A stretch of 64,000 nt of DNA from Ailanthus altissimus (GCA_946807835.1 OX327699.1:23300014-23364013); one strand, 5' to 3'; positions 9,720 through 21,963 are shown, numbered from the stretch's first letter. The notes: generated by a model from the sequence alone, not told the origin. Program-made: numbers and translations.

Positions 9720-12700
9720 AACCTATAAAGTAATAGAAATCCAAAATAGATCATAATTTATCAAAAGTTGCCTTTTGTTCTCTAGCCCTACGGCTTTCGA
9801 CCACTTCGTTCTTCTACATTGCTCCTCAATATCGTTCGAAGAGAGCGATTTGTTAGAAAACATAGAGGTCCTTGCCAAGACCCAGACAATTATAAGAGTA
9901 CTTAACGGATGTGCATTATTCATATTAGATATTCTTATAATCTTTTTAGTATATATAGATTGATGGTTAAAGATTTTATTTAATTTATATTCGATATGCA
10001 GGCCGATACAATATTTATTCTTTCCCAGAAAATTTATTTTAAATTGTCCTTTTAAGTATTCTGCAATTTTTAAGCACTCTTTCGGAGTCATGATCATATT
10101 CATGTCATTCATATATATAACTACAATGGTAAACCTTTATTCATAAATACAAATAGGTATATTGGTTATTTCTTACTAAGTATTTGTTTAAGTGGTTGTA
10201 CTACATGCACACAGATTATTTTATTCCATACAAATATCTTTGTAACTTGATTGAATAAGATTTGTGATTATATGTTTCAAGCATGTTGAATCCTTTAAAT
10301 TTTTTCATATAAATTTTTGTATCAAGTGACCTATATAGGTAAGTTGGCACTACATTCATATGATGCACATCAAATTTTTATGATACTACTAAGCTTATTA
10401 AAAAAATCAAAATACAATTGTACCCATCACATGAAAATAAGTTTCATCATAATTAATATTGGTTTCTGCGAGAAACCTTGATCAACGAATCTTACTTTAT
10501 ATCTAATGACCTTATTGTTTTTGTTATATTCTATATAAAAATCCATTTATATCTACGGGTTTAATATTTTTAGGTGCCCATATTATAAGTCTAAATACTT
10601 CACATTTTGTTTAAATTACTTTTTATTGAAGCCAGACATGCATTTTTTTACATTCATCAACAATTTGTAGCCCAAAATTATCATCTATAATTTTAGTAGT
10701 TATTGCAAATGAGAACACATTGTTAATATATTTTATCACTTTTTCATATTTCTTACATGTCAGCATAATTTGTACCATTTTTCTCGTTTTAAAATTTTTG
10801 TGTCTCTTCAGGGCTAATGTCTCTTTCGAGAGGACTTTTGTCTTTTTAGGAACTTATGTCTCTTCAATGACTTATGTCTCTTTAGGGACTTGTGTCTCTT
10901 TAGGAACTTATATCCCCTCAGGAACTTATGTCTCTTCAGAGACTATTAACTCTTATGATATTAATGATTTAAAAAATATAAATTTATTGGTTCAACCATC
11001 ATTCTCAATAAGATCTTTTTTTTTTACTTTCTTATTATACGAAACAATATCTTTTAAACTAAGTGGTCACCATGCTTATATCTTGTAACAGATGATTCAT
11101 TTGCTACCTTTTGATTAGATTACTTTATAGGAACAATCATTTGTGCTGGTGTACTGGCAGCTAATATATAAAACTTGGTTACTTTTGATGTATCTATAAA
11201 TGCATTTGGTAATTTATTTGTAATTATTTAAAAATGAACAATTCTTCGCACATTATTTTCACATTATTTTGTGCAAAGATCCAAATAAGTCATAATGGTC
11301 TTAATCTAAGAAACTTCATGCCTTATTTAGGAGGAAATTTTCTCTACCTTAATAGTGAGAATATTATCTCATCAAATTAGCAATCCGCAAATCGTGCAGT
11401 AAATAGATCACCCATTAAGGGTTCAAGATACCTTATAATTGATGGTGAATTAAAATCAACATAAATTTCTAAGCGACGTTGAGGTTCCATCTCATTGCTA
11501 TATGGGGGGTGATAGAGTCATTTAATTGAGGTTTCTATTAATTTATTTTGGTTGTAAACACGTGGTACAAGATGTTTTACATATATTTCTACTTATGACA
11601 ATAATCATCAAATGTTATAGATGTAAACTGACCTACAATATATAAACATATGGTTTTAATAAGGTAGTAAAAGAATTGTGTCCTCAATATAATGATATGT
11701 GATAGTAATCTAGCAAATATAATATTTCGTGTAAATAATAAATAAACATGTTACCATATTACAAATGCATCAATCAAAATCATAGAATGGCAAATAGGTC
11801 CACTTAGTCAATGAATTAGTTTACAAATATCTCCTTAAATTATTTATAAAAATGATGGAGATTTTAAGTCAATCTTAGAAAGTGATGGTCTAACTATAAG
11901 TTTGACTTATGAGTAAGCCATACAAATATTCTCATTAGACAATAGAATCTCCAGGTTCTTTAATGGATACCTATGAGAATTTTTAATTATCTTATATATC
12001 ATAGATAATCTTGGATGATCAAAGTGGTCATGTCATAACATAAACATTTTGGGATGATTAAACTTCTAGTTCATTACTATATAGCTTTCAATTTAATTTA
12101 TGATTGTATAATACAAATCAGATGATAATGAATGAAGTTTTTTAAGTATGCATTTCTTATTTGAAATGTTGGAAGTAATGCAACAAAATTATACATTATT
12201 CTCACTTAAAGTCTTCTTAAGATATCCATTTCAGTGGATATCTTTAAAACTAAGTAGATTTTATTTAGATATACCTGCATATAAAGCTTCACTTATATAT
12301 AATTTTGTTTCACTTACTAATAAGATCATTGCTCTTCCGGAGCATTCAATCAAACTACAAGACATGATATAGTATTGAATTTTCCTTTAATATTCATAAC
12401 TTTTTTTTAAATAGACAATTCATCTCTAAAAGTTATTTTTTATATTAAATAAAAGTTCATGGTAGTTTTCAAGAAGATACGTTAATAAAAGTTATATTTC
12501 ATACAAAAAGATCTAATATGGAGATATCAATTAAAGTTTAATGATTGGTGTTCCATTCTTTATCCCAAAAGAAATTCGAGACATCCATATAAGTAAGATT
12601 TGTAGGATCTAGAGTAATCAAGTATTTTCATAATACAAGGTGTTTATTCTCTACGCTATTGTATTTGTCTATGTATTTTTATCCATTTTTAGTGTTCCCC
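9720..12700 (-). mobile_element. Decayed Ty1/copia retrotransposon, pol region
   Basis: Reading the minus strand from about 12.7 kb down, the copia order is visible in broken frames. GAG-pre-integrase: IECSGRAM and LLSFKDIH then NGY, near 12.37-12.22 kb. Late integrase linker: PQRRLEIYV, SPSIIRYLEP and GDLFTARFADC at 11.5-11.36 kb. Reverse transcriptase: VIRYKVRFVDQGFSQKP at about 10.51-10.46 kb, then YLYRSLDTKIYMKKFKGF at about 10.34-10.28 kb, and YLKGQFKINFLGKNKYCIGL from about 10.05 kb. Many stops and frameshifts lie between these pieces, so it is dead. The RNase H part is truncated near 9.72 kb. No LTR pair was recognised; the 5' LTR would be expected right of 13 kb. Confidence 0.85.
10801..10945 (-). 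repeat. 21-base minisatellite inside the copia relic
   Basis: About seven imperfect copies of a 21-base unit (AACTTATGTCTCTTTAGGG on the plus strand). Read in the direction of the copia polyprotein the unit is exactly seven codons and gives VPKET-like heptads, so it was a coding repeat in the variable linker between integrase and reverse transcriptase. Confidence 0.75.
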
Positions 12701-13460
12701 TATTTTTAGTATTTATAACCACTATATGGGTGATAATCGTGCTCTCTCTTTTCCATGACCACTTTCAACATTTGTTATAGGTATTTGTATTTATTTTTTA
12801 GAATGACTAAGAACCAATTGGATGTAATTCATAATTTCTCAATAAAAGCTCATTATTTTGTTCAACAAGCAAAAGACATAAGATTAATTCTTAACAATCT
12901 TTAAATCGTTGTTCATAATATTGTTGCTATATAACAAAATTAGAGACATAAAAAGTAGAGAATGTCTTATCTAACATATTTTGTTATATAATTTTCTAGC
13001 CACGCAAATTCAATTGTGAGGTGATTTTGAACAAAATAAAATTGTATTCAGCAACAATTCGATTCATCCACTCATGTTTTACTCTTGGAATGAACATATA
13101 TTTTTAGTGATTATATATTTATTTTAGATTTTTTTCAAAGAATTTGCAGATTATCTATCATCAAATGTTAAGCTTTCAAGTTCTCATGTTAGTGATGAGG
13201 AAGGAAAATCATAACTTCTCGACTTGTCCTGCAAGGATATGTCATTTTTTTTTTAGTTGTTTGGAAGGTGCATCTTATCTAGTACCCATGATAAGTAATT
13301 TTTCAAATGTATAAAGTATAAGGATTTATAAATTTGTCAAAGAAAATTTTTAAAGGTTTTGAACATGGAATAAGCGAATTAAAAATTAGTATGATGAAAC
13401 ATAAATATTATTCAACCAATTCATAATGTAAAACATAAATATCAGAAGTAATATTTAGGA
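12701..13460. other. Right flank of copia relic
   Basis: Position suggests decayed gag, but I could not read a convincing zinc knuckle. No other coding sequence is seen. Confidence 0.3.
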
Positions 13461-13620
13461 GGCAAAGTCTTCCATGTATCGATAGTAATGAAAAGGCGTA
13501 ACCTTCTATATATTAATAATAATAAAGAAGCACAACCTTCGTATATTGATAGCAATGAGAATGCATGACCTTCTATATTTTAATAGCAACGAGGAGGCAT
13601 AACCTTTCATATGAATATAT
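13461..13620 (+). repeat. Tandem repeat, about 34-base unit
   Basis: Four to five imperfect copies of GGCATAACCTTCTATATATT followed by an AATAGCAATGAGAA-like half. Copies begin near 13461, 13495, 13530 and 13563, with a partial fifth at 13597. It could belong to an LTR of the adjacent copia relic, but that is unproven. Confidence 0.65.
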
Positions 13621-14029
13621 AATTAAAGTAAATAAATAAATTTAAAAATTTTGATATAGAACTTTAAGTTTTAAATTAATGATATTATTTAGTATAACTT
13701 CAAGTTCTTATTTATTGATTTGTTATGTAAGCTTCATGTTGCAGATATAATATTTGAATTTAAAAGAATAAACATAATATATAAACATAATATATAAACA
13801 TAAAATAATAAAGACATAACTAATAAAAAATATTTATCTTTATTTTCTGATGTGAAATACTTAAATAAATGGCAATCATATAACATACTTATAAGGATTA
13901 TAACATACAATCATATAAGTATAATACAAATAATAGCTAAGCATAAATGAACATGTAAAGTAAAGGACATAAAATAAAGGGACAAAGACAAATTTACTTT
14001 AATGTTTTGTGCTAATTAACAACTTTCTT

Positions 14030-14945
14030 ATGGTTAGATCTAAAATATTAAATTTTATTATAATTTGTTAATTTTTACCATTAATTTTAATGGTAAAAGG
14101 GTAAAAATATAATATAACCATACAAATAAATTACATATCGAACATGTGACACAATCTTACTCATTTATTATATTTTCGAACACGTAGTACAATCTCATCC
14201 ATTACTTTAATTTAATATAATCTTAAAAAATAAACTTTAATAATATGACACGTGTCATCATGTAATTGATTTATTTTTTAAAAATAATTTGTAAATAAAT
14301 TAAATTATACAAAAAAAATTAAAAATAAAAACTAGCACTATCACAGAAAAATGGCGGCTGTTGACCGTTGGCCATTATTTTTCAGTGACATGCCAACAAC
14401 AAAAAATTATCAAATTTATACTATTTGACTCTATTTTTCTTAATTTACGCAGTGGTGGATTCATTTTTTTACAACAAAAGACAAAAAATGGTGGAGACTA
14501 GCGGCAGTCGGCAATGGCCACTGCCACCCTCCACTATTTTTGATAATTTTTTAGTTTTTTTTAATAAAAAATGATCTCATCACTGTATAGATAAAGAAAA
14601 ATAAAATCTAATGATATAAATCTTGATTTTTTTACAATCATCGTTGCCGAAAAATGGCGGCCAGTCAACAACCATTTTTCAGCGACAATGCTAGTTTGTT
14701 TTTAATTTATTTTATTAAAAATATAATAAATTATACGATGACACGTGTCATTTGTAACAAAACATATAATGACACGTGTCTATTTACATATATGTTATAT
14801 ATTTTTACATGTGTGCTATTATTGAGGGTAAAATAGTAAAAATATATTAAATATAAATTTTTTATTTAAATTAACGATAAAAAATAATAAATTATGATAA
14901 AATTAAATATTTTAAATTAAAAATTGACCTTACCTGCAAATTATA
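14030..14945. mobile_element. Non-autonomous DNA transposon with long inverted repeats
   Basis: The two ends are inverted copies of each other over about 300 bases. The left arm has TAAAATATTAAATTTTATTA near 14040, GACACGTGTCATCATGTAAT near 14249 and AACTAGCACTATCACAG then AAAAATGGCGGC near 14330. The reverse complement of the right arm has TAAAATATTTAATTTTATCA, GACACGTGTCATCGTATAAT and AACTAGCATTGTCGCTG then AAAAATGG in the same order. The centre is a short GC-richer segment around 14395-14640 with no transposase. Length near 900 bases and long AT-rich TIRs suggest a Mutator-like derivative; the superfamily is not proven because no clear target duplication was identified. Confidence 0.8.
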
Positions 14946-15146
14946 CTTATAACATATTATAAATAAATAATATAAAAGACAACTCAAATATTAAGTCACC
15001 TCTATAAAATATTATGAAACTTCTGAGAAAAATTTAGAGAGAAATTATACTTATAACATATTATAAATAAATAATATAAAAGACAACTCAAGTGTTAAAA
15101 CACCTCTATAAAGTATTATGAAACTTATGAAAAAAATTTAGAGAGG
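14938..15146 (+). repeat. Two-copy tandem duplication, 104-base unit
   Basis: AAATTATACTTATAACATAT starts at 14938 and again at 15042, and the two 104-base units agree closely to their ends at TTTAGAGAG. It abuts the right end of the preceding transposon. Confidence 0.9.
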
Positions 15147-15149
15147 GCA

Positions 15150-15153
15150 CGTG

Positions 15154-15200
<47 letters not shown>
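15150..15200. repeat. Compound microsatellite (GT)n(TA)n
   Basis: About six GT units (15151-15162) followed by about eighteen TA units (15164-15200). Likely variable in length between individuals. Confidence 0.95.
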
Positions 15201-15203
<3 letters not shown>

Positions 15204-16547
15204 CAATTGGTAGTGGAATTCATTGACTCCCTCACTACTTCACCATTTACAACATTTTTCTTTTAGATTTATTCTTTTTAATTAATTGTATTTTATATTG
15301 TTAAGAAAAAATTATGTGAGATAAAAATATAAGTAAAATAAATACAATTCTATAATATATAATAAAAAAAAATATGCTTAAAATTATTTTATTAAAAATT
15401 TTATTTATAAAATTTAATAGAATAAAACTTAATAAAAAAAAGAGAGAATATAATACATGCTTATAAATGATGTAATTCACCTATTAAAATAATATGCTAC
15501 CCTAAAAAAGGCCCTTATTATTACTGTAAATAACAATGAATTTGGGAGAAGTTGAAGTAAGCTTTTGGATGGCTACTAGCTGGCCAGATGCTCTTGTCTT
15601 CCTGCAAATGGACAATATCTAATTTATTTATTTATTTTTAATCAAAACAAAGCGAGTTTGTGCATGCGAGTCCACATATTGAGTTGAATCCATTCCTCGA
15701 ATTCTATTAAATTGGAACAAGTTTGGGATTTGGATTTGAGCTGAAGTTATGAAGTGCTTTTTCTACTCAATTGAAATATGGGGTTTACAAAAAAAAAAAA
15801 TTGTACACCCAAAAGTCTTGAATTTGAAAATTTGCTTTACGATTTCAAGCAATGCATATTATTGACATTTCGTATAAGTGATGGGACTACAAATGATGCA
15901 AGTTGCAATATTACATCAACAACGTAGCTGAGTTTGTAAATGTATATAATTAATACATGTATTATAAAATTTCATTTACTGGTAGAAGAAATACAAGAAC
16001 GTTACACAAATGGACTCGTTATACTGATTTTCTTTGTTCTTCGGATTGACACATCCTTGAAGTTGAGCCATTGGGCAACTATATCTATAGGGAAATAAAT
16101 TGAGAAAATCATTCTTAATGAGCGCAATCAGCATAAATCAACCAACGGCGGGTTGGAAAGTCTGTTGACATTAGAGGCAGTAGTAGTACACTTCTTCTGC
16201 CAATTGCAAATAGCCGCCTAGCCCCACCAACCAATTATTTAATTAAATCTGAGTCAATTCTCACCATTCATCGCAAATCAGCCACCACCCCATCAGCTTT
16301 AACACGCCAAAACTCTTTCGATAGACAAATACCGTCCGATCATCTAATCACACCTGATAATCCAACAAATTAAATTCGTCAAACGGCTGTGGTTCGAAGG
16401 CAAACAACCACCTTAGAAACACCCTATAATTTTCTATAACAAATTTGACGCTCTCCGCGAGTCACCGTAAATCAAACTCCCTTCGCTTTCTTCACTCTTT
16501 CCTTCACCTTAATCGGACGTACCGGAGAATCCGAAATTGCAAACTCG
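15201..16547. other. Intergenic and CIP8 promoter, no gene seen
   Basis: AT-rich to about 16 kb, then more balanced sequence leading to CIP8. No coding similarity is seen. The leader just before the ATG at 16548 is pyrimidine-rich (CTTTCTTCACTCTTTCCTTC, ending about 16507). Confidence 0.45.
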
Positions 16548-17663
16548 ATGGCTGAATCCCCATCTCAGGCAGCAGCCACACCGACAACACCAACCGCTTC
16601 GGATAGTGAAACGACACAGTATTGGTGCTATCACTGCTATAAACGTGTGTCCATAGAAACTCTAGCCAATCTCCCCGACATTATTTGTCACGAATGTAAG
16701 AACGGCTTTGTCGAATCAATCCCCGCCACGTTTCCCCCACCCTTCTCGCCATCCTTCTCCCCACCTTCACTAACGCCCGATCAGGTCGATGATCCTTCTT
16801 TTGGGTCCCAGTTCCTTCAGGTCCTGCGCTTAATCTCGCAGGCCGCGCGTGATGAGGACGCGCCTCAGCAACAGACTCAAGATCCTCACTCCGACGATGA
16901 TTTCCTTCGAATTGAGCTCGATGGTTGGGAGAACGAGGAGGAGGACGATGATGATGCTAATGAAAACGAGGAAGAGAACCGAAACGACGACGAAGTGGAC
17001 GAAAATGAGAACGAAGACGACGAAAAAAGCGAAAGAGGAGAAGATCGGTCTGATAGCGAGAACGAAGAGAGTAGAGAAAACGAAGATGAAGACGAAGAAG
17101 ATCTGAGGCGAAGGCGGCGGGATGTACTCAGGCTCCGGATCCGAGAATTCGCGACCGGAGCGAGAACGGGGCGTAACCGGTTCTTCGACTGGACCGAGAT
17201 TCTAATGGGTTTAGAAGACAACTCGATAGAATTTCGTCTCGAGGTGCCCGAATCTGACCGTTACATTGGCAATCCAGAAGATTATGTGGACGCAGCTGGA
17301 TACGAGGCGTTGCTACAGAACTTGGCCGAAAGTGACAGCGGGAGGAGAGGTGCTCCACCTGCGGCAAAATCTGCTGTATTGGAGTTACCAACGGAGGAGA
17401 TTTTGATGGAGCGGGAGAGTATTTTGTGCGCAGTTTGTAAGGATATGGTCAGTGTTGGTGAAACGGCAACAAAGTTGCCGTGTGGACATGGCTATCATGG
17501 GGACTGTATTATCCCTTGGCTGGGTTCGAGGAATTCATGTCCGGTTTGTAGGTATGAATTGCCAACTGATGATCTGGAGTACGAGGAGGAGAGGAAGAAT
17601 AGAGCCACGGCTGGTGTAGGTGGAGCTTCCGGCTCGGCAGCGGAGAATTCTAGTTTGGGTTGA
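16548..17663 (+). CDS. CIP8: COP1-interacting protein 8, RING-H2 E3 ubiquitin ligase
   Basis: An intronless gene of 371 residues. In Arabidopsis CIP8 binds COP1 and acts as a RING E3 in light signalling, including turnover of HY5 in vitro. An N-terminal zinc ribbon lies at residues 26-54 (WCYHC at 26-30, CHEC at 47-50). A long acidic, highly charged stretch spans about 113-185, followed by basic RRRRR and a conserved block RTGRNRFFDWTEILMGLEDN at 206-225. Next come YEALLQNLAE and GAPPAAKSAV. The RING-H2 finger has Cys294, Cys297, Cys312, His314, His317, Cys320, Cys331 and Cys334, all ligands present, with the E2-contact Trp324. The order, the middle block and length fit CIP8 rather than other zinc-ribbon RING ligases. 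A long antisense frame over the acidic region is a codon-bias shadow. Confidence 0.93.
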   Translation: MAESPSQAAATPTTPTASDSETTQYWCYHCYKRVSIETLANLPDIICHECKNGFVESIPATFPPPFSPSFSPPSLTPDQVDDPSFGSQFLQVLRLISQAARDEDAPQQQTQDPHSDDDFLRIELDGWENEEEDDDDANENEEENRNDDEVDENENEDDEKSERGEDRSDSENEESRENEDEDEEDLRRRRRDVLRLRIREFATGARTGRNRFFDWTEILMGLEDNSIEFRLEVPESDRYIGNPEDYVDAAGYEALLQNLAESDSGRRGAPPAAKSAVLELPTEEILMERESILCAVCKDMVSVGETATKLPCGHGYHGDCIIPWLGSRNSCPVCRYELPTDDLEYEEERKNRATAGVGGASGSAAENSSLG

Positions 17664-19139
17664 TTGGGACTGGTATCCCTTGAAATTTATGCGTTGTTAT
17701 ATTTTGCTGCGTGGACTTTTTGGCTGTTTGTTTTGCTTGTGAATTAGATGCAGTGACATTTGTTCTATATTTGCTTCTTAATGTATATAATATTGGCTAA
17801 AATTGGGATGGTTACTGCTAATGTGCAACCCAATTCGGCAAATTCTCTACCATTTACGTTTTGTCTACTGATGATTGCAATAAAACCTTAGGAGGCATTG
17901 CACTGATTGGATATCTAAATTTTGCCCTCTTCGTTTGAACTGGAAAACATTTAAGTTTTATACTGTCTGCTTAGTTTTAGACCAATGTAAGTTTATAGTT
18001 TACTTTCCTTGTTGCAGGTTTTATAGTCAACAATTGTACTTACGGTAATGTAGAGCATCAAAAGAATCAATCATTTCAATTTCCATTTTATTCTATCCTT
18101 TGTGCATATGCATTGAGGGGCCAGAAGAACATAAAGTAGGAAATATGCCACAGATATTGTTAGAGCAGTGTGTGCTCAAACGGTTTCATATGTTTGTTTT
18201 CATCTTTGAGAGATGGCAGTCAGTGGCTACTGCCACTGGCCCATTTACCTTCTACAAGAAACTATCATTTTGGCTGTTTTCAATATGGTAATTTGCATAT
18301 GCTTATTGTTGTGTGTGCCTGTACAACGTATTATCAATTATGGATACTGGTAAGATCCATCATGCGGGTGCTTTTTTTCATGCTGCATTCCATAGTGGGA
18401 AGTTAGAGGTGGCTGGACTGTCTGTAATCTTTGTTTTTTTAAAATTTTTTTTTTCCTTTTTCTTGGATTATACAACTTCTTCAGCATCTAGGTGCATGTC
18501 TAGAGTGTTGAACCAGATTTTTGTGGTTCGTTTTATTTTTGCATGGTTAGATAACTTCCTCATTGAAGGCCATTTGGATGCATGTCAAGCATATCAGACA
18601 AGCTGCCTAGGTTAGTTACTAAATACAGACTTCATCTACTGATATGTGCAAATGTTTGCATTTAGGAGTTTAGTGAAACACATGTGCAAATGTTCCAATG
18701 TGATCTGCATTTGATTGGTGAAAATTATGGAAATAGTGTGAGTTGTGATGAGTTGTTATTGATGATGGTGCTTTGTCTTAAACTATGTTTGAATTTGTTT
18801 CAACCTGTAGTGACCATAGGGAATGATTTCTTTTGGGATTTTCTTGTGGAAGTTTCTTTGCATCCTTTTCCATTTTGCAGTTGAATACTATTTATATTTT
18901 GCTTTTACCTGCTTGAATACTATTTCTATGCACTTTGGTGGGCATTCTTTCCTAATTATGTGTAATTTCATAATGAAGGTACAATTGATTGAAAGTATGG
19001 CTGGGAATGGGCATTTATGTCAGTATGTGTCTTGTAAATTGTCCCTTTGAGTATTGTAAGACTAGCATAGTTGTTGGCAATGTTGGTTTTTGCCTATTTT
19101 AGTTTCAGATTTGATCTGCTGTTGATTTTGCGCAAGGAT
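17664..19139. other. CIP8 3' flank and intergenic DNA, no gene seen
   Basis: T-rich sequence with only short random frames. The first few hundred bases are the likely 3' UTR (AATAAAACC-like signal at 17878). Confidence 0.4.
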
Positions 19140-19900
19140 AAACTCCAGCGCTGGACTAGATATCTAGAGGGTAAGTGAAAACCTGTGCTCAAACTAGATA
19201 GTAGATACTGAGTTTGGCTTCAAGGGCTTAACACTTCATGTGACGGGTCAGAGATTGGCGTACAAAAGTTTGGATATAATGTTATTAACACTGTTCCTAC
19301 ATTAAGAGTTGTTTGTATTATGTCAATACATGCTTCTTTGTAGGTTGAGAACCTTGTGTCTAACAAGGCTATTCTTCCTACGGTTTCAAGACCTTTTCTT
19401 CCATGAAGGGTTAAGGCAAATCTTACTGCTCCAAAGTGGAGATGAGTGTAACCCTGTTTTAGCCATTGCGGAATAAGATCTGTAGGGAACTGGAGAAAAA
19501 CCAATTTTTCTTCTGTGGTTGCTAGGAGAAAACAATGATCAAACCGAGTGGTTTGAACATATTATTTGGTTTTGAGTTTAGAAGGTGTAACAAGGTGTTT
19601 TATAGTTGTGGAAATAAATTTTTGAGGTTTTAGGAAGGCATGATATGGGTTAATGATGGGTAGATCTGTGACAGGTATTTTAGATTCTTTAGGTAAGTAA
19701 GTAATTTCATACAAATGATCTATTTTGGATGCATCCTGTAGAGTTGAGAGAAAGTGAGGATGTAAAAGTTGAGGGAGAAGTAGACAAAGTAGGAAGTGTA
19801 ATAGGAGAAGAGGATGAGGATTCTATATTTTGTGAACTAAAATTCTGTTTACAACCTAATCAAGAATTGAAAGGAATGGCTCTGATACTAAGTTGGGCCA
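19140..19900 (-). mobile_element. Endogenous pararetrovirus fragment (Caulimoviridae, petuvirus/florendovirus-like)
   Basis: On the minus strand a 94-codon open frame (19504-19220) resembles the movement-protein domain at the N-terminal end of petuvirus-like polyproteins, with segments HFGAVRFAL, LHGRKGL, ALLDTRF and LYPNF. About 375 bases upstream of it, at 19890-19879, is TAGTATCAGAGC, one mismatch from the initiator-methionine tRNA primer site used by these viruses. The order primer site, leader, movement protein matches the 5' end of such genomes. No capsid, protease or reverse transcriptase is seen next to it, and the frame is open only for this short stretch, so it is a broken genomic relic. 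An LTR element is the alternative, but the movement-protein similarity argues against it. Confidence 0.7.
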
Positions 19901-20280
19901 ATCCTTTAAGTATGCTTTGATCACTAGCCTGGACAGGCCTATTCATATAGAAGGTACTAGTTAAATCAAAACCTAAGCACAGACCTGTTGCCCTAACAAC
20001 CTTCTTATCTTAGCGGAACTTATGACAGTTCTGGCCTAGTCAAGATTTTTTTTAGAATAAGGTGGTGATATTGGCTTTTTACAAGGATTGAAGACCCCCT
20101 CTTTTGTCGAATCTTAGTTATACCATTCTTGCTCAGAATAGATTTTCTCAATCTCAAACAAGCATATATAAACTCTGTTTCAGAATCATTGTGACAAAAA
20201 GCCTTCAAAATTATTGAAGGAAAAGAAAAAATTCTTGCAAACACCTCAATTGGCATCGTTCAACAGTCCGTTATACTTTG
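19901..20280. other. Intergenic, no gene seen
   Basis: May include leader sequence of the pararetrovirus relic, but nothing can be recognised. Confidence 0.3.
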
Positions 20281-20330
20281 CACTTGACAAATTGTGTGAT
20301 AATTACACTTGACAAATTGTGTGATAATTA
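20281..20330 (+). repeat. Perfect 25-base tandem duplication
   Basis: CACTTGACAAATTGTGTGAT plus AATTA occurs twice head to tail with no mismatch, implying a recent slip or repair event. Confidence 0.95.
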
Positions 20331-21811
20331 CAGATTCTTCAAATAATTTGACCAGGAAAAAATATTCAAAAGAGTCTGTGAACAACCAAACTTTTTCATT
20401 TATGTCCTTTAAGCCTTCTTGTCCACCGGCTTTTTTGATATATGTCCCTTTTTTTTACTAGCATGATTTTCTTTTTTGGCGTTCAAACTTTTATGTTTTT
20501 GGTGCCATGGGTTCCATATCCAAGTACAAATCATCCGATTCTATTTTAATTTATATCACCTTCTTGTGTTCCATAATTGAAGTGCTGAGGTGACCCTGCA
20601 GAGAGTTATATTTTGTCCTTTAGCTTTGAACGACTAATCTTATGATTGGATTTGGGTCCAAGCCTAGTCTTTTGCCTTTGCTTATCATAGTTTACTTTTT
20701 CAGATATTAAAAATTGATCTGGATGAACACGGAAGTGCACAAGGACTCTGTATAGGCATTTTCAAATTAATTGCCGACCGAACTTTTCCAAGGTAATCTA
20801 ATTAGAGTTCAACATTTGTTTGGATCAAAGCGAGTGTAATTGCTTGCAAGCATCAAATAAAATCATGTATATAATAATTTATATACGTAAAGCATCAATT
20901 TCCTTCGTTTGGTTGTGATATCTATTACCTCATTCTCATCCGGGCAAAAGAAGTATAATAATTTCAACGAAAATAAAGGGAAAATTTTGTAGTTAGTCTC
21001 CCTTTTAATTTTTTTTAATCACATAGTAAATTACTAATCTCTTAAAACTAAAGGACTTGTAAGAAAAAGGTTTTGCTCTTCAGTCATATTTTTTCTTAAT
21101 TTAAATAATTCTTTAAGAAAAAAGCACTCATTTTATTTTTAAAATATTGATCAAATGATATATAATATAATAATATTTTAAAATGAGATTTTATGTAGTA
21201 AATCTATTGAAAATAAGTACGTTAGTTAAGAATAAATAGATTTGTTCAAAAATGATGTAAAATGAGTTAAAAAAATCGAAATTAGAGGGTGATCAGTGCG
21301 GCAAAAAACACTTACACGTGTTGCAATGCACATTGTGCATGTACGCTACTCGAAATGGATGGTCATACGCACGTGGATTCTTTAACGGTTGTTTTCATCA
21401 ATTTTTACATTTTTCGAGTAATTTTTTTAATGTTTTAAGTTCCTTTTTTTTTTACCAATCTTTCACGAAATTTACTCACATCATACTATATAACAATAAT
21501 TTATTCATTTTAATTATATTTATCACAATAAAAATTATATATTAAAAAATTTAAACAACTTAATAAGTATTTGTCATATTTTTTTGTTTAAAAATTAGAA
21601 ATGAAGAAAATATAACTGAGGGATTATATTTTAAGTCTTTTGACTATAAAAAAATTAGTGATTTAGTGTGAGATTGAAAAAATAAAAACAAATTAAAAGA
21701 TAGATAAGTACGAAAATTTTCCAAAAATAAAAGTTCTAAACCAATTAAAGAGAAACTAACTTGAACAATGTGTTTTGGCAAACGCTGAAATAATGGTCCA
21801 ATGGATCATCG
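20331..21811. other. Intergenic AT-rich DNA, no gene seen
   Basis: No coding similarity, RNA gene or complete element recognised. Confidence 0.4.
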
Positions 21812-21830
21812 TCCTCTCGTATCTAGTTTA

Positions 21831-21963
21831 TTTTTTTTTTTTTTTGAAGGGGGGATTACAAATATATCAACATTTCCGCACCACCTGGGGGGGAGGGGGG
21901 GTCGAACCCAAGTGGGGATGTGAGTCCTTGGGGGGCTCAGCCAACTTGGCTGAGCCCCCATGC
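21831..21963 (-). mobile_element. tRNA-derived SINE with 19-base target-site duplication
   Basis: The insert is flanked by TCCTCTCGTATCTAGTTTA (21812-21830) and TCCTCTCGTATCCAGTTTA (21964-21982), one mismatch. On the minus strand it starts with a GC-rich tRNA-like head carrying CTCAGCCAAGTTGG (box A-like, about 21955-21942) and GGTTCGACC (box B, 21908-21900), and ends in an A tail (the T run 21831-21845 on the plus strand). Length about 133 bases, with no coding capacity. The head also forms a perfect GGGGGCTCAGCCAA hairpin with its downstream half. Mobility needs LINE proteins in trans. Confidence 0.85.

Noticed and set aside
10720..11088. 122-codon plus-strand frame
   Set aside because: It is antisense to the copia relic and stays open because of the 21-base repeat.
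16886..17221. Long antisense open frame opposite the CIP8 acidic region
   Set aside because: It is Ser-rich because GAN codons read backwards give Ser codons; no domain, and CIP8 is certain on the other strand.
19729..19920. Acidic 63-codon plus-strand frame
   Set aside because: It runs antisense across the primer site and leader of the pararetrovirus relic and has no family similarity.
21900..21955. Possible tRNA gene (box A and box B words)
   Set aside because: No cloverleaf closes, and target duplications plus an A tail show a SINE. The same applies to 27800-27850.
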